The notes: generated by a model not told the origin, from the letters alone. 45,858 bases of DNA from a bacterium (GCA_030429935.1 JAUIGH010000002.1:1-45858), one strand, 5' to 3'. Shown: positions 30,974 to 39,872, numbered from the stretch's first letter. A program made the numbers and translations.

Positions 30974-33900
30974 ATGGGGGATTCTGATACCACACTTTCA
31001 CCGAGTGATTTCGTGCATTTGCACAATCACACCCATCACTCATTGCTCGATGGTTTGACGAAAATACCCGAGCTGGTCGCTAAGTCAAAAGACATGGGCA
31101 TGACAGCGGCGGCGATCACCGATCATGGCACGATGAGCGGCGTTCTGGAGTTTTACAAAGAATCGATCGACCAAGAATTCAAACCGATCATCGGTATCGA
31201 AGCTTACATCGCCGCGCGTTCGCGACTGGACCGTGACCCATCGCGCGACAAGCAACGGTTTCACTTGATCATCCTGGCAATGAACGATGTCGGCTATCGT
31301 AACTTGATGAAGCTGGCGAGTCTCGCGGAACTCGAAGGCAAATACTACAAGCCGCGCATGGACCGCGAGCTACTCGAGCAATATAACGAAGGTCTGATCG
31401 TGCTGAGCGCCTGTGCCAGCGGTGAAGTCGGCGAAGCGCTGCGAAACGGTGACTACGACGGAGCGCGCGATGTCGCCATGTGGTACAAATCCGTGTTTGA
31501 TGACCGCTATTATCTCGAGCTGCAGGATAGCGGACACCCCGATGCGCCAAGTCATTGGCCGGTGCAGGGTCAGATAAATGAAGGACTCAAAAAACTGTCG
31601 GCTGAACTTGATATACCAATGGTGATTACCTGCGATGGGCATTATCTGGAGCACGCCCAGCAAGATGCTCACGAGATTTTGCTGTGCGTTGGAACTGGAT
31701 CTTTCCTGAGTGATGAAAAGCGCATGAGCCTAAAAGATTTTGAGCTACACTTGACTGATCCGCGCGACGTCATCAAACGTTGGGGTGATACGCCAGATGT
31801 TATCGCGAACACGCGCGCCATCGCCGACCGTTGTCAGGTCAATATAGAACTTGGCAAGATATTGATTCCGACCTTTCCAGTACCAGATGGCGAGACCGAA
31901 AAAAGCTACCTCGATGCGCTAGTTTATCGTGGCATGGCTGAGCGCTATCACGACAAAACACGTGAAGAGGTCGCCGATTTGCGCCCAGAAGACATCAAAC
32001 CGCTCTTGACCGATGAACAACGTGAACGTCTCGAAATGGAGTTTGAAGTACTCGATCGTATGGGCTACAACGGCTACTTCTTGATCGTGCAAGACTTTAT
32101 TAACTGGGGCAAAAATCAGGGCATCATCTTTGGTCCGGGCCGTGGCTCGGCGGCCGGGAGTATCATCGCCTACGCGCTAAATATCACCGATCTGGATCCA
32201 CTGAAATACGACCTGCTGTTCGAACGGTTCCTCAACCCAGATCGCATCAGCATGCCCGACATCGATATCGACATTCAGGACACGCGTCGTGATGAAGTCA
32301 TCCAGTATTGTGCTGACAAATACGGTCAAGAGCGAGTCGCCAACATCGTGACATTTGGCAAGATGGCCGCCCGCGCCGCGGTGCGTGATGTGGCTCGTGT
32401 ATTGCAGGTGCCCTACGCAGAGAGTGACCGCTTGGCAAAACTGATTCCGCCGCCAATCCAAGGCCGACACGTGCCGCTCTCGAAATCGGTTGTCGAAGAT
32501 GCCGACCTGAAAGCTGAGTACGAGTCGAATCCAACCGCGCGTGAAGTCATCGATTACGCCATCACCCTCGAAGGAACTAATCGCTCGCACGGCGTGCACG
32601 CTGCTGGCGTGGTGATCGCGCCCGATGACATCGTCAAGTTCGTGCCGGTTGAGATGTCACAAAAAGGCGTCGTCGCTACCCAGTATCCGATGAATCCAGT
32701 CGAAGAGCTGGGACTACTCAAGATGGACTTCTTGGGGCTGTCAAACTTGACGATCATAAAGAATGCTCTACGCATTATTCGCAAGGTCTACGATGTCGAA
32801 ATTGAGCTGTCAGAACTGCCGCTCGATGATGAAAAAACCTACCAGCTGTTTCAACGAGGCGACACCACCGGCGTCTTTCAGCTGGAGTCGGCGGGGATGA
32901 AACGCTATCTTCGTCAGCTCAAACCAACCGTGTTTGAGGATATTATCGCTATGGTCGCCTTGTATCGACCAGGGCCGATGCAGTTTATCGAGAGTTTTAT
33001 TCGTCGAAAGCAAGGCGAGGAAGAGATCACCTATCTACACCCAGGACTCGAAGCCTCGCTGTCCAGCACATACGGACACCTCATCTATCAAGAGCAGTTC
33101 ATGCAGATTTCCAAAGATTGGTGCGGGTTTACTGGCGGCCAAGCTGACACGTTGCGAAAAGCTGTCGGTAAAAAGAAAATTGACCTGATGAAAAAGGTCA
33201 AACCCGAGTTTGTCGAGGGCGCCATGAAAGTTGGTGGTGCCTCTGCGGCGGTGGCAAATCAGTTCTGGGATCAGCTCGAAGAATTCGCAAATTATTCATT
33301 CAACAAATCACACGCCGCATGTTATGGATTGATATCGTTTTGGACAGCTTATCTAAAAGCGCATTATCCCGATGCGTTCATGGCGGCGTTGATGACGAGC
33401 GACCAAGACGACACTGACCGACTGGCGATCGAGATGACCGAATGTCGGCACATGGAAATCCCGGTGCTCAGCCCCGATGTCAACGAATCGTTCGTCGAGT
33501 TTGCGGTGGTGCCAGAAGATCACACCATACGGTTTGGTATGGCTGCGGTCAAAGGCGTCGGTGTCGGCGCGGTCGAAGAAATCATCCGTGCGCGAGATGA
33601 GGGCAAGTTTACGAGTATCGAAGATTTTGCGTCGCGTGTCTCGACCAGTAAAGTCAATCGCAAGGCCTGGGAGTCACTGGTCAAAGCTGGCGCCTTTGAC
33701 AAACTGGGCGATCGCTCTGATCTGCTGTTCAATCTCGAAACCATTCTGGCATTTGGCTCAAAAGTCCAAAAGGAAAAATTATCCGGTCAAGCTGACTTAT
33801 TCGGAGGGCTGAGTGACGATAGTGCGGTACGTTCGCAGTTGGACCTGCAGCGCGCGCCGACCAAATACACCGACAAAGAGCAGCTCACCTGGGAGCGCGA

Positions 33901-34636
33901 GTTGCTCGGTTTGTATATATCGGCACATCCGCTCGATAATTACGATGCGTTTTTCAGCGAACAGACCATCCCGCTCGCCCAGGTGACGCCAAACATCGAT
34001 GGTCAAAAAGTGATCATCGGCGGCCTGATTACCACGGCGCGCAGTATCGTCACAAAAAATGGCAAAAAGATGGCGTTTGTTGGCATCGAAGACAAGTCCG
34101 GTGAATCGGAAATCATCGTCTTTCCGAATCTCTACGAGCAGCTCGGCGATAAATTGCGCCAGGATACAGTGATAAAGATCACTGGCAAAATATCGGCTCG
34201 CGACCGCGACGGGAATTTGGGTGACGAAGCCAAGATGATTGCCGATGAGATCGACATTGTAACCGATAAAGAGCTGCGTGACTACGAATCGACCGGTTCG
34301 ACCATGAAAGCGCCAGATAAGCGTGCGCCGTACCGTCGTAAAGTCGCAAAAAGCGCCGATGCAAAAAAAGTCACCTACCAGCCAGTATCTGAACCCCCGA
34401 CAGCTAGCGCTGAACCACTCAAAACACTGTATCTGCGCGTCGACGATGCCAGCGATACGGACACGCTGCTGGCGCTCAAATCCGCTTGTTCAGATCACCC
34501 TGGCGAGCACGATGTGGTGTTGGTGCTTGGCCCAGACAAAAAAGCCTTGCGCATGCCGTTTCGCGTGCAAGCCGATGATGTCTTGCAGCAAAAGCTGAGT
34601 GAACGGTTGGCCGATGGCGCCGTCGTGCTCAAGTAG
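30974..34636 (+). CDS. dnaE: DNA polymerase III alpha subunit
   Basis: Replicative polymerase, 1220 aa. The start at 30974 is preferred over the upstream GTG at 30944, which precedes the -10 box. Domains in order: PHP (FVHLHNHTHHSLLDGL, ITDHGTMSG), palm with two catalytic Asp in MPDIDIDIQD (about residues 427-436) and FGPGRGSAAGS before it, the third Asp region LLKMDFLGLSNL, the finger segment YRPGPM, a helix-hairpin-helix region and an OB fold (VIIGGLITTARSI). A C-terminal domain of about 75 residues closes it. No proofreading exonuclease is fused. It overlaps the convergent SPOUT gene by 8 bases. Confidence 0.97.
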   Translation: MGDSDTTLSPSDFVHLHNHTHHSLLDGLTKIPELVAKSKDMGMTAAAITDHGTMSGVLEFYKESIDQEFKPIIGIEAYIAARSRLDRDPSRDKQRFHLIILAMNDVGYRNLMKLASLAELEGKYYKPRMDRELLEQYNEGLIVLSACASGEVGEALRNGDYDGARDVAMWYKSVFDDRYYLELQDSGHPDAPSHWPVQGQINEGLKKLSAELDIPMVITCDGHYLEHAQQDAHEILLCVGTGSFLSDEKRMSLKDFELHLTDPRDVIKRWGDTPDVIANTRAIADRCQVNIELGKILIPTFPVPDGETEKSYLDALVYRGMAERYHDKTREEVADLRPEDIKPLLTDEQRERLEMEFEVLDRMGYNGYFLIVQDFINWGKNQGIIFGPGRGSAAGSIIAYALNITDLDPLKYDLLFERFLNPDRISMPDIDIDIQDTRRDEVIQYCADKYGQERVANIVTFGKMAARAAVRDVARVLQVPYAESDRLAKLIPPPIQGRHVPLSKSVVEDADLKAEYESNPTAREVIDYAITLEGTNRSHGVHAAGVVIAPDDIVKFVPVEMSQKGVVATQYPMNPVEELGLLKMDFLGLSNLTIIKNALRIIRKVYDVEIELSELPLDDEKTYQLFQRGDTTGVFQLESAGMKRYLRQLKPTVFEDIIAMVALYRPGPMQFIESFIRRKQGEEEITYLHPGLEASLSSTYGHLIYQEQFMQISKDWCGFTGGQADTLRKAVGKKKIDLMKKVKPEFVEGAMKVGGASAAVANQFWDQLEEFANYSFNKSHAACYGLISFWTAYLKAHYPDAFMAALMTSDQDDTDRLAIEMTECRHMEIPVLSPDVNESFVEFAVVPEDHTIRFGMAAVKGVGVGAVEEIIRARDEGKFTSIEDFASRVSTSKVNRKAWESLVKAGAFDKLGDRSDLLFNLETILAFGSKVQKEKLSGQADLFGGLSDDSAVRSQLDLQRAPTKYTDKEQLTWERELLGLYISAHPLDNYDAFFSEQTIPLAQVTPNIDGQKVIIGGLITTARSIVTKNGKKMAFVGIEDKSGESEIIVFPNLYEQLGDKLRQDTVIKITGKISARDRDGNLGDEAKMIADEIDIVTDKELRDYESTGSTMKAPDKRAPYRRKVAKSADAKKVTYQPVSEPPTASAEPLKTLYLRVDDASDTDTLLALKSACSDHPGEHDVVLVLGPDKKALRMPFRVQADDVLQQKLSERLADGAVVLK

Positions 34637-35126
34637 TTAGAGCATACAACGCGATACCGGTGGCGACTGAGACGTTGAAAGATTCTTTGCGCCCACGCAT
34701 CGGGATTTCCAGGATTGCATCACACTGCGATAAGTACTGTTGCTCGATGCCGTGAACCTCTTCGCCGAGCAATAATGCAAATCGCTCGGCTGGTTGAAAA
34801 TCGGTAATAATCTGCGAATCAGGTGATTGCTCGAGGGCATACATAGGTAGCGGTTGATTAGATTCGTCATTTTGGCTTAGCCATTCATCGAGCGACTCGA
34901 CGTGTTCAAATGGCACCATAGTCTCGGCACCCAAAGCAGTTTTGTGGATCTGCTTTGTGATTTTATCGGCTTCGTGTGGCAGTCGACTGTCGCCCAGATA
35001 CGTCGGGTAGGGCGTGTAACCGCTCAAGACAACACGCTCGACGCCAAAGCCTTCGGCGGTGCGAAAAATAGCCCCGACATTGTGCGTGCTGCGGATATTG
35101 TGAGCGATCAGAGTGATGTGCGGCAT
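34629..35126 (-). CDS. SpoU/TrmH-family RNA methyltransferase
   Basis: SPOUT-fold, SAM-dependent RNA 2'-O-methyltransferase, 165 aa. Motif 1 is in NIRSTHNVGAIFRTAEGFG, motif 2 in LLLGEEVHGI and motif 3 in IPMRGRKESFNVSVATGIALY, which together form the knot that binds SAM. It is a minimal, extension-free member close to TrmL/TrmH, so tRNA is the likely target, but the position cannot be told. A -10 box lies 7 nt upstream of the ATG. Confidence 0.9.
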   Translation of the reverse strand: MPHITLIAHNIRSTHNVGAIFRTAEGFGVERVVLSGYTPYPTYLGDSRLPHEADKITKQIHKTALGAETMVPFEHVESLDEWLSQNDESNQPLPMYALEQSPDSQIITDFQPAERFALLLGEEVHGIEQQYLSQCDAILEIPMRGRKESFNVSVATGIALYALTT

Positions 35127-35133
35127 AGCTCCG

Positions 35134-35139
35134 ATTGTA
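35134..35139 (-). promoter_or_regulatory. Extended -10 of the SPOUT gene (TGGTACAAT)
   Basis: On the minus strand TACAAT, preceded by TGG, ends 7 nt before the ATG at 35126. No Shine-Dalgarno. Predicted leaderless. Confidence 0.6.
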
Positions 35140-35166
35140 CCACTACATAAACCATGAGCGATTTGC

Positions 35167-35172
35167 TATAGT
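35167..35172 (+). promoter_or_regulatory. Extended -10 of pilB (TGCTATAGT)
   Basis: TATAGT, preceded by TGC, ends 10 nt before the ATG at 35183, the first in-frame start downstream of it. No Shine-Dalgarno. Confidence 0.55.
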
Positions 35173-35182
35173 AGGCGAGTAT

Positions 35183-36811
35183 ATGGATGAGGATAAAATT
35201 CAGGCGCGTCGGCGCGAGCAAGACGAGCAGTCGACCCAGCAACGCGCGGCGATTATCGGTTTGCCGTATCTCGACACGCGGTCGCTCGAAGCGGACTTGC
35301 CGCTGGCCAAAGATTTACTGTCGGTCCAAGAAATGTACCAGAGCAAAATCGTGCCACTGGTGGCGTCTGATGGTGAGAACGCGCCGACGCGATTTGGAGC
35401 CACGACGCAGACGCCGCAATCTATGTTGCGCTCGATGCGCGCCTCATACGAAGAAGACGGTCGGCCGCTGGAAATCTATCTGATCAGTTATAGCGGATTC
35501 AAGGCTTTGATGCGTCGATTCGACCCGCCTCGTGAAGTGCGATTTGACGACATCGAGATCGCTCGAGACGGTGATAGCGATACGATCGGCAAAGTCTCAC
35601 AGACGCTCGAGACGGTAGGCACCGAAGCGGTATTTGACTATCTGATCACCCAAGCCGACAAACTGGGCGCTAGTGACATCCACATCGAAAACGGCCGCAA
35701 TGAAATCCGAGTGCGCATGCGCGTCGATGGGGCATTGCACGCCGTGGCGCATATTAGTCGTGAACGCTACCGCGTCATCATGGGCGAGCTAGCTCGTCGA
35801 GCCAATATCTCCAGCGCCGCCAAAGAACCACAGTCTGGCCATATTCAAGAAGATATCCAGACCGACAGCGGCACACACCTGCTGAACCTCCGTGTCGAGA
35901 CCGTACCGACGATGTACGGCCAAGACGCGGTGCTGCGATTGTTCAACTTTGACGAAACCTTGCTCAATCTCGATAGGCTAGGCATACCGGATAGTCAGCG
36001 ATCCCAGATCGACGAAATCATCTCGCACCCGCGCGGCATGGTGTTGATGGTCGGTCCGACTGGTAGTGGTAAATCAACCACGCTCTACAGCATGCTCAAC
36101 GCGCTCAACACACCCGATCGCAAATTGATCACACTCGAAGACCCGATCGAGTACGGTCTGACGGGCATCTCGCAGATCCCGATCAACACCACCGACGGCG
36201 GCAGCTTCGCCGATGGACTGCGTAGCGTGCTGCGTCTCGACCCAGACGTCGTGATGGTCGGCGAGATTCGTGACAAGGACACCGCAAAGACGGCTGTGCA
36301 AGCCTCGATCACTGGACACCTGGTGCTGTCGAGCTTTCACGCCAATTCGACCAGCGCGGCATTTAGTCGCATGGTTGACATGATTGGTCAAAATCCGATT
36401 TTCTCGAGTTCGATTCGGTTGTTGATCGCCCAGCGCTTGGTGCGTCGATTGCACGATGATAGCAAAGAAGCCTATCAGCCGAGCGATGCCGAACGTCGGT
36501 ATGTGCGCAGTGTGCTCGAGGATTTGCCGCAGGACTATCCTGATCGACCTGATCTCGACAACTTTCAGTTATACAAACCAGTCGCGACTAATGATATGCC
36601 GTTTGGCTACCGCGGCCGTATCGTCATCATGGAGCAGATGGTGGTCAACGAAGAAATTCAGAAGTTTTTGCGCGGTGAACTGAGCGACATCCACACCGAA
36701 GCGATCGAACGTGTCGCCAAATCCCAGGGCATGTTGACACTCGAGCAAGTCGGCGTCCTAGCCGCACTACGCGGCGAAACCACGCTCGAAGAAGTCAGCC
36801 GGGTGATTTAA
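35183..36811 (+). CDS. pilB: PilB/GspE-type secretion ATPase
   Basis: Hexameric assembly ATPase for type IV pili or type II-like systems, 542 aa from the ATG at 35183 (a longer frame upstream would cross the promoter). A MshEN-like N-terminal region (residues 1-140) is followed by the ATPase: IHIENGRNEIRVRMRVDG, Walker A in MVGPTGSGKSTTLYSML (about residue 292), the Asp box in ITLEDPIEY, Walker B in RLDPDVVMVGEIRD, and the His box in LVLSSFHANSTSAAF. The CxxC zinc pairs of many GspE/PilB proteins were not seen. No pilin or platform gene adjoins it. Confidence 0.92.
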   Translation: MDEDKIQARRREQDEQSTQQRAAIIGLPYLDTRSLEADLPLAKDLLSVQEMYQSKIVPLVASDGENAPTRFGATTQTPQSMLRSMRASYEEDGRPLEIYLISYSGFKALMRRFDPPREVRFDDIEIARDGDSDTIGKVSQTLETVGTEAVFDYLITQADKLGASDIHIENGRNEIRVRMRVDGALHAVAHISRERYRVIMGELARRANISSAAKEPQSGHIQEDIQTDSGTHLLNLRVETVPTMYGQDAVLRLFNFDETLLNLDRLGIPDSQRSQIDEIISHPRGMVLMVGPTGSGKSTTLYSMLNALNTPDRKLITLEDPIEYGLTGISQIPINTTDGGSFADGLRSVLRLDPDVVMVGEIRDKDTAKTAVQASITGHLVLSSFHANSTSAAFSRMVDMIGQNPIFSSSIRLLIAQRLVRRLHDDSKEAYQPSDAERRYVRSVLEDLPQDYPDRPDLDNFQLYKPVATNDMPFGYRGRIVIMEQMVVNEEIQKFLRGELSDIHTEAIERVAKSQGMLTLEQVGVLAALRGETTLEEVSRVI

Positions 36812-36820
36812 GTGCCCGTC

Positions 36821-37225
36821 CTATTGACGCCAGGGTTTGAAATTCGCGTGGATGTATTCACCGATTCTTCGATTTAAACCTAGTTGTGCGCGTGCTGGTG
36901 GACAGAGAGCGCTTAGTTTCGATGCCAGTTCGTAGGTGATAAAATCGGGGTTAGCATTAATGAAATCAACATTCGCAACCACACTTTTATCAGCACTATA
37001 GTTAAGTACCACATAATCCACATCAGTAACACCGGACGTAGACAATGCTTTTGCGGCGAGTACGACGTCGGTCCTGTGCAGATTGAAACACTGGAACTCT
37101 CCTGTCAGTTGGCGTGCTTCGCATGCATCGTGAGACATGAGTTTTGGGCCGTGACGCTGGGTTAATTGGCCAGTATTAGTATCTATGCCATAGGCAGTTT
37201 GCAATTCTAGTACCGGAAGGCTCAT
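36821..37225 (-). CDS. Hypothetical protein, 134 aa
   Basis: Not recognised. 134 aa, no membrane helix or signal peptide, three cysteines (C35, C46 and C99). An alpha/beta appearance with VDYVVLNYSADKSVVANVDFI in the middle. Lower GC than the flanking genes. It is probably real because TATCAT ends 7 nt before its ATG, in the same layout as other genes here. Convergent with pilB (9 bases between the stops). Confidence 0.65.
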   Translation of the reverse strand: MSLPVLELQTAYGIDTNTGQLTQRHGPKLMSHDACEARQLTGEFQCFNLHRTDVVLAAKALSTSGVTDVDYVVLNYSADKSVVANVDFINANPDFITYELASKLSALCPPARAQLGLNRRIGEYIHANFKPWRQ

Positions 37226-37232
37226 AAAGCCG

Positions 37233-37238
37233 ATGATA
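37233..37238 (-). promoter_or_regulatory. -10 box (TATCAT) of the gene at 37225
   Basis: On the minus strand TATCAT ends 7 nt before the ATG. No Shine-Dalgarno. Predicted leaderless. Confidence 0.5.
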
Positions 37239-37263
37239 CAACTTTATACATAAAAATCAACAA

Positions 37264-38397
37264 CTACTTGATAGATGAGGATACAACCGGAACAATGCGT
37301 TCGTCAAATGGTGACGGGATGATTTCGTCGGGAGTTGGATTTTCGACCAGGCTGGCGAGGGCTTCGGCGGCAGCAAGTTTGTGGTCGTCAGTAATCTTGG
37401 CGACGCCATTATCGAGTGCGCCTCGGAAAATGCCAGGAAAGGCTAGGGCGTTGTTGACTTGATTCGGCAAGTCGCTGCGGCCGGTAGCCAGCACGGCGAC
37501 GCCAGCTTGCGTGGCAACGTCTGGCATGATTTCTGGTATGGGATTTGCTAGGCCAAATACGATCGGTTCTGGCGCCATCGTCGCGACGAGTTCGGGTGTC
37601 AACAAGCCGGCTTTTGAGACGCCGATGAAGATGTCGGCGCCTGCGATGGCGTCATCCATGCTGCCGCTGTGGCTCGAATCAACATAGTCGAGCAGCATTT
37701 GCTTTTCGGTGTTTAGGTCGGTTCGGTCGTCACTCAGGATGCCTTTGCTGTCGACGGCGACCATGTTGGTGCAGCCGTATTTGTAGAGGAGTTTGGCGAT
37801 CGCCGTACCGGCTGCTCCAGCTCCGATGATGACGATTTTTGCGCTGCGCAGATCGCGGTTGGTGACTTTTGCGGCGTTGATCAGACCGGCCAGCGTCACT
37901 ATCGCAGTACCGTGCTGGTCGTCGTGAAAGACCGGGATGTCGAGCTCGGCTTTGAGGCGTTCTTCGACCTCGAAACATTTCGGTGCGGCGATGTCTTCGA
38001 GGTTGATCGCACCGAAACTTGGCGCCATCGCTTTGACGGTAGCGACGATTTCATCGGCTGAGTGCACGTCCAGAACGATCGGCACGCTGTCGATGTCGGC
38101 GAAGTGTTTGAAGAGCAAGGCTTTGCCTTCCATAACTGGCATCGCGGCTCTCGGCCCTAGATCACCGAGGCCGAGGATCGCCGATCCATCAGAGATGACG
38201 GCGACGAGATTGTTTGTCCAGGTATATTTCGGCAGGTCTTCGGGTGATTCGGCGATGGCGCGACTGACCGCACCGACCCCTGGGCTGTAGTAAGCGCTCA
38301 GTTTATCACGGTCCAGCTCATCGGTGTCGCGGAGCTTAGTGGTGATTTTACCACCGTAATTTTTGTGCAATTCTAATGCGAGTTTATTGTAATCCAT
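37264..38397 (-). CDS. NAD(P)-dependent malic enzyme
   Basis: Oxidative decarboxylation of malate to pyruvate with reduction of NAD(P), 377 aa from the ATG at 38397. YYSPGVGAVSRAIAE (catalytic Tyr), ISDGSAILGLGDLGPRAAMPVMEGKALLF in two motifs, VFHDDQHGTAIVTLAGLINA (metal Asp pair) and the nucleotide fold VIIGAGAAGTAIAKLL are all present. The NAD fold does not show which cofactor is used. Compact form without a phosphotransacetylase tail. It could supply pyruvate and NADH for the NDH-2/bo3 chain. A -10 box lies 6 nt before the start; the longer open frame is rejected. Confidence 0.95.
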   Translation of the reverse strand: MDYNKLALELHKNYGGKITTKLRDTDELDRDKLSAYYSPGVGAVSRAIAESPEDLPKYTWTNNLVAVISDGSAILGLGDLGPRAAMPVMEGKALLFKHFADIDSVPIVLDVHSADEIVATVKAMAPSFGAINLEDIAAPKCFEVEERLKAELDIPVFHDDQHGTAIVTLAGLINAAKVTNRDLRSAKIVIIGAGAAGTAIAKLLYKYGCTNMVAVDSKGILSDDRTDLNTEKQMLLDYVDSSHSGSMDDAIAGADIFIGVSKAGLLTPELVATMAPEPIVFGLANPIPEIMPDVATQAGVAVLATGRSDLPNQVNNALAFPGIFRGALDNGVAKITDDHKLAAAEALASLVENPTPDEIIPSPFDERIVPVVSSSIK

Positions 38398-38403
38398 AAT
38401 TAC

Positions 38404-38409
38404 ACTATA
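38404..38409 (-). promoter_or_regulatory. -10 box of the malic enzyme gene (TATAGT)
   Basis: On the minus strand TATAGT ends 6 nt before the ATG at 38397. No Shine-Dalgarno. Predicted leaderless. Confidence 0.6.
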
Positions 38410-38423
38410 CGGTATGTGTGTGC

Positions 38424-38429
38424 TAGAGT
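38424..38429 (+). promoter_or_regulatory. Extended -10 of the lipoprotein gene (TGCTAGAGT)
   Basis: TAGAGT preceded by TGC, ending 7 nt before the ATG at 38437. No Shine-Dalgarno. It lies inside a longer open frame whose GTG at 38416 precedes it. Confidence 0.45.
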
Positions 38430-38436
38430 GAACGGT

Positions 38437-38985
38437 ATGCAACTAAAAGAAGCACAGGTAGCAAGTTTTGTGGCGCTAGCTGTATTGAGTGGCTGCTCAA
38501 GTGATCGTGAACCAGCTGTAGACATGGATACGGAGCCTACTGCCGTGAGTGATGTAGCAGAGTACGACACATATCTTGTCGGCCCTTACGCTGTCGAAAC
38601 AAGTGACACTAAGATTGTCCGGCCGATTCCAGAGGTAGACCTAGGACGTGTGGATCACTGCGAGCCAGGCACAAGATACACGTTTGATGAATCTGTCATC
38701 GAAAGTTTAACTGGCTATGATCCTGAGGCGGGTAAAGAGGTGTCAATCAATCCTAGAGATATAAAACTGATAACCAGCATAGGCCAGACATCCACCATAA
38801 CAGTGTTCGACTGTATTGGATTCCGTTCTGAAGACGGCGATAAATACGTTGAAAACCGTCCGGTTGAAGGCAAATTACCCGAAGGATGGAAGCTAACTGG
38901 CCTGGTTCTGCCTGATAATGTTTCGAGTGGACAAGCTCTAGAGGTAAGTCCGACTTCGCGCTACGACGATTTGATACAGCCGTAA
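38437..38985 (+). CDS. Predicted lipoprotein, unknown function
   Basis: 182 aa from the ATG at 38437. The short signal peptide ends in a lipobox, AVLSGC, so the cysteine near residue 17 should be lipidated and the protein held on the outer face of the membrane. The mature part is acidic, begins with a flexible Asp/Glu/Thr stretch and contains two further cysteines (DHCEPG and VFDCIG) that could form a disulfide. I do not recognise the domain. Lower GC than the neighbours. Divergent from the malic enzyme gene. Confidence 0.75.
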   Translation: MQLKEAQVASFVALAVLSGCSSDREPAVDMDTEPTAVSDVAEYDTYLVGPYAVETSDTKIVRPIPEVDLGRVDHCEPGTRYTFDESVIESLTGYDPEAGKEVSINPRDIKLITSIGQTSTITVFDCIGFRSEDGDKYVENRPVEGKLPEGWKLTGLVLPDNVSSGQALEVSPTSRYDDLIQP

Positions 38986-38988
38986 CAC

Positions 38989-39017
38989 TTTCAATTGCTC
39001 GCTATATCTGCTATAAT
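38989..39017 (+). promoter_or_regulatory. Promoter of rplS (TTTCAA-N17-TGCTATAAT)
   Basis: TATAAT at 39012-39017 with TGC before it and TTTCAA 17 nt upstream (38989-38994). The start codon is 39 nt downstream and has TAGAGGTGAG as Shine-Dalgarno. A leadered, probably strong promoter. Confidence 0.65.
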
Positions 39018-39056
39018 CAAGCATTGATTGTTAATAACAGCTTTTAGAGGTGAGAA

Positions 39057-39581
39057 ATGAGTTTTGCACTAGTCCAAAAGGTCAATGACCAGCAAAAGAA
39101 AAAAGAAGTCGTCGACGCACGTAGCGGCGACACGGTTCGCGTATACCAAAAAATCCGCGAAGGCAACAAAGAACGTATCCAGATGTTCGAGGGTGTCGTC
39201 ATCCGTACCGACAACAAAGGTCAGCACACCAGCCGCATCACGGTTCGTAAAGTCGCCAGCGGCGTCGGTGTCGAGAAATCATTCTTGCTACACAGCCCGC
39301 TCGTCGAACGCGTTGAAGTCGTCCGCCGTGCCAAGGTTCGCCGCAACTTCCTGAGTTACTTGCGTCAGCGCAGTGGTAAGTCTGCTCGTCTGACTGCCGT
39401 CGACTTTGACCGCAAAGCTGTCAACGATGTACACGATGCAAAAGCCGAAGCTGAAGCTGAACGCCTGAAAGAAGAAGCCGCCAAAGCCGCTGAAGCCAAG
39501 CAGGCCGAAGCTGACAAAGCGCAAGCTGAACTCGAAGCCAAGCAAAAAGCTGTCGAAGACGCGCATAAAGACAACGCGTAG
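39057..39581 (+). CDS. rplS: Ribosomal protein bL19 with long C-terminal extension
   Basis: Large-subunit protein at the 30S interface, 174 aa. Residues 1-112 match the usual L19 (GDTVRVYQKIREGNKERIQ, FEGVVI, FLLHSPLVERVEV, RRNFLSYLRQRSGKSARL). Residues 113-174 are an extra tail, mostly Ala/Glu/Lys in a regular helical pattern (KAEAEAERLKEEAAKAAEA), likely a solvent-exposed helix or coiled coil. Standard bL19 is about 115 residues, so the tail adds about half again. Monocistronic here, with a strong promoter and a terminator. Confidence 0.95.
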   Translation: MSFALVQKVNDQQKKKEVVDARSGDTVRVYQKIREGNKERIQMFEGVVIRTDNKGQHTSRITVRKVASGVGVEKSFLLHSPLVERVEVVRRAKVRRNFLSYLRQRSGKSARLTAVDFDRKAVNDVHDAKAEAEAERLKEEAAKAAEAKQAEADKAQAELEAKQKAVEDAHKDNA

Positions 39582-39607
39582 CTATCTAAACTCGGTAAAG
39601 AGTAAAT

Positions 39608-39632
39608 AACCCGCTCTAGCCGCGGGTTTTTT
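39608..39632 (+). terminator. Intrinsic terminator of rplS
   Basis: A 7-bp AACCCGC/GCGGGTT stem (39608-39614 with 39622-39628, loop of 7) and T6. It overlaps the 3' end of the small gene on the other strand. Confidence 0.85.
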
Positions 39633-39858
39633 GCTGCTTATGCATATTTATGCACGCCACGACAAATAGGCCAAAGCTAAGCAAGAACAGCGGCAAGGTT
39701 ATGTATAGTGCGATCCGAATTGATGATCCGAGAGTATTCCAGCCTGAGCTGGTAGAATCGATCGGCCAATACGGCCAATCCTCAGCGAACCATTGTGAGA
39801 GCACGCACAGGATGAAAAGTATGGCGGCTGCGATGAATTGATTTCTTGGTCTGTTCAT
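39616..39858 (-). CDS. Small two-helix membrane protein
   Basis: 80 aa, unrecognised. Two hydrophobic segments (about residues 6-24 and 48-72) flank a Trp/Pro/Ser-rich external loop (WFAEDWPYWPIDSTSSGW); the basic end KQQKTRG would be cytoplasmic. A perfect TATAAT lies 8 nt before the ATG, which argues that the gene is real in spite of its size. It is divergent from rnhB and converges on rplS, whose terminator overlaps its last codons. Confidence 0.65.
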   Translation of the reverse strand: MNRPRNQFIAAAILFILCVLSQWFAEDWPYWPIDSTSSGWNTLGSSIRIALYITLPLFLLSFGLFVVACINMHKQQKTRG

Positions 39859-39866
39859 ACAGCGCG

Positions 39867-39872
39867 ATTATA
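39867..39872 (-). promoter_or_regulatory. Extended -10 (TGCTATAAT) of the 80-aa gene
   Basis: On the minus strand a consensus TATAAT with TGC before it ends 8 nt upstream of the ATG at 39858. No Shine-Dalgarno. Predicted leaderless. Confidence 0.65.

Noticed and set aside
39420-39570. Repeat region in the end of rplS
   Set aside because: The apparent repetition comes from Ala/Glu/Lys codons of a helical tail, not from a DNA repeat.
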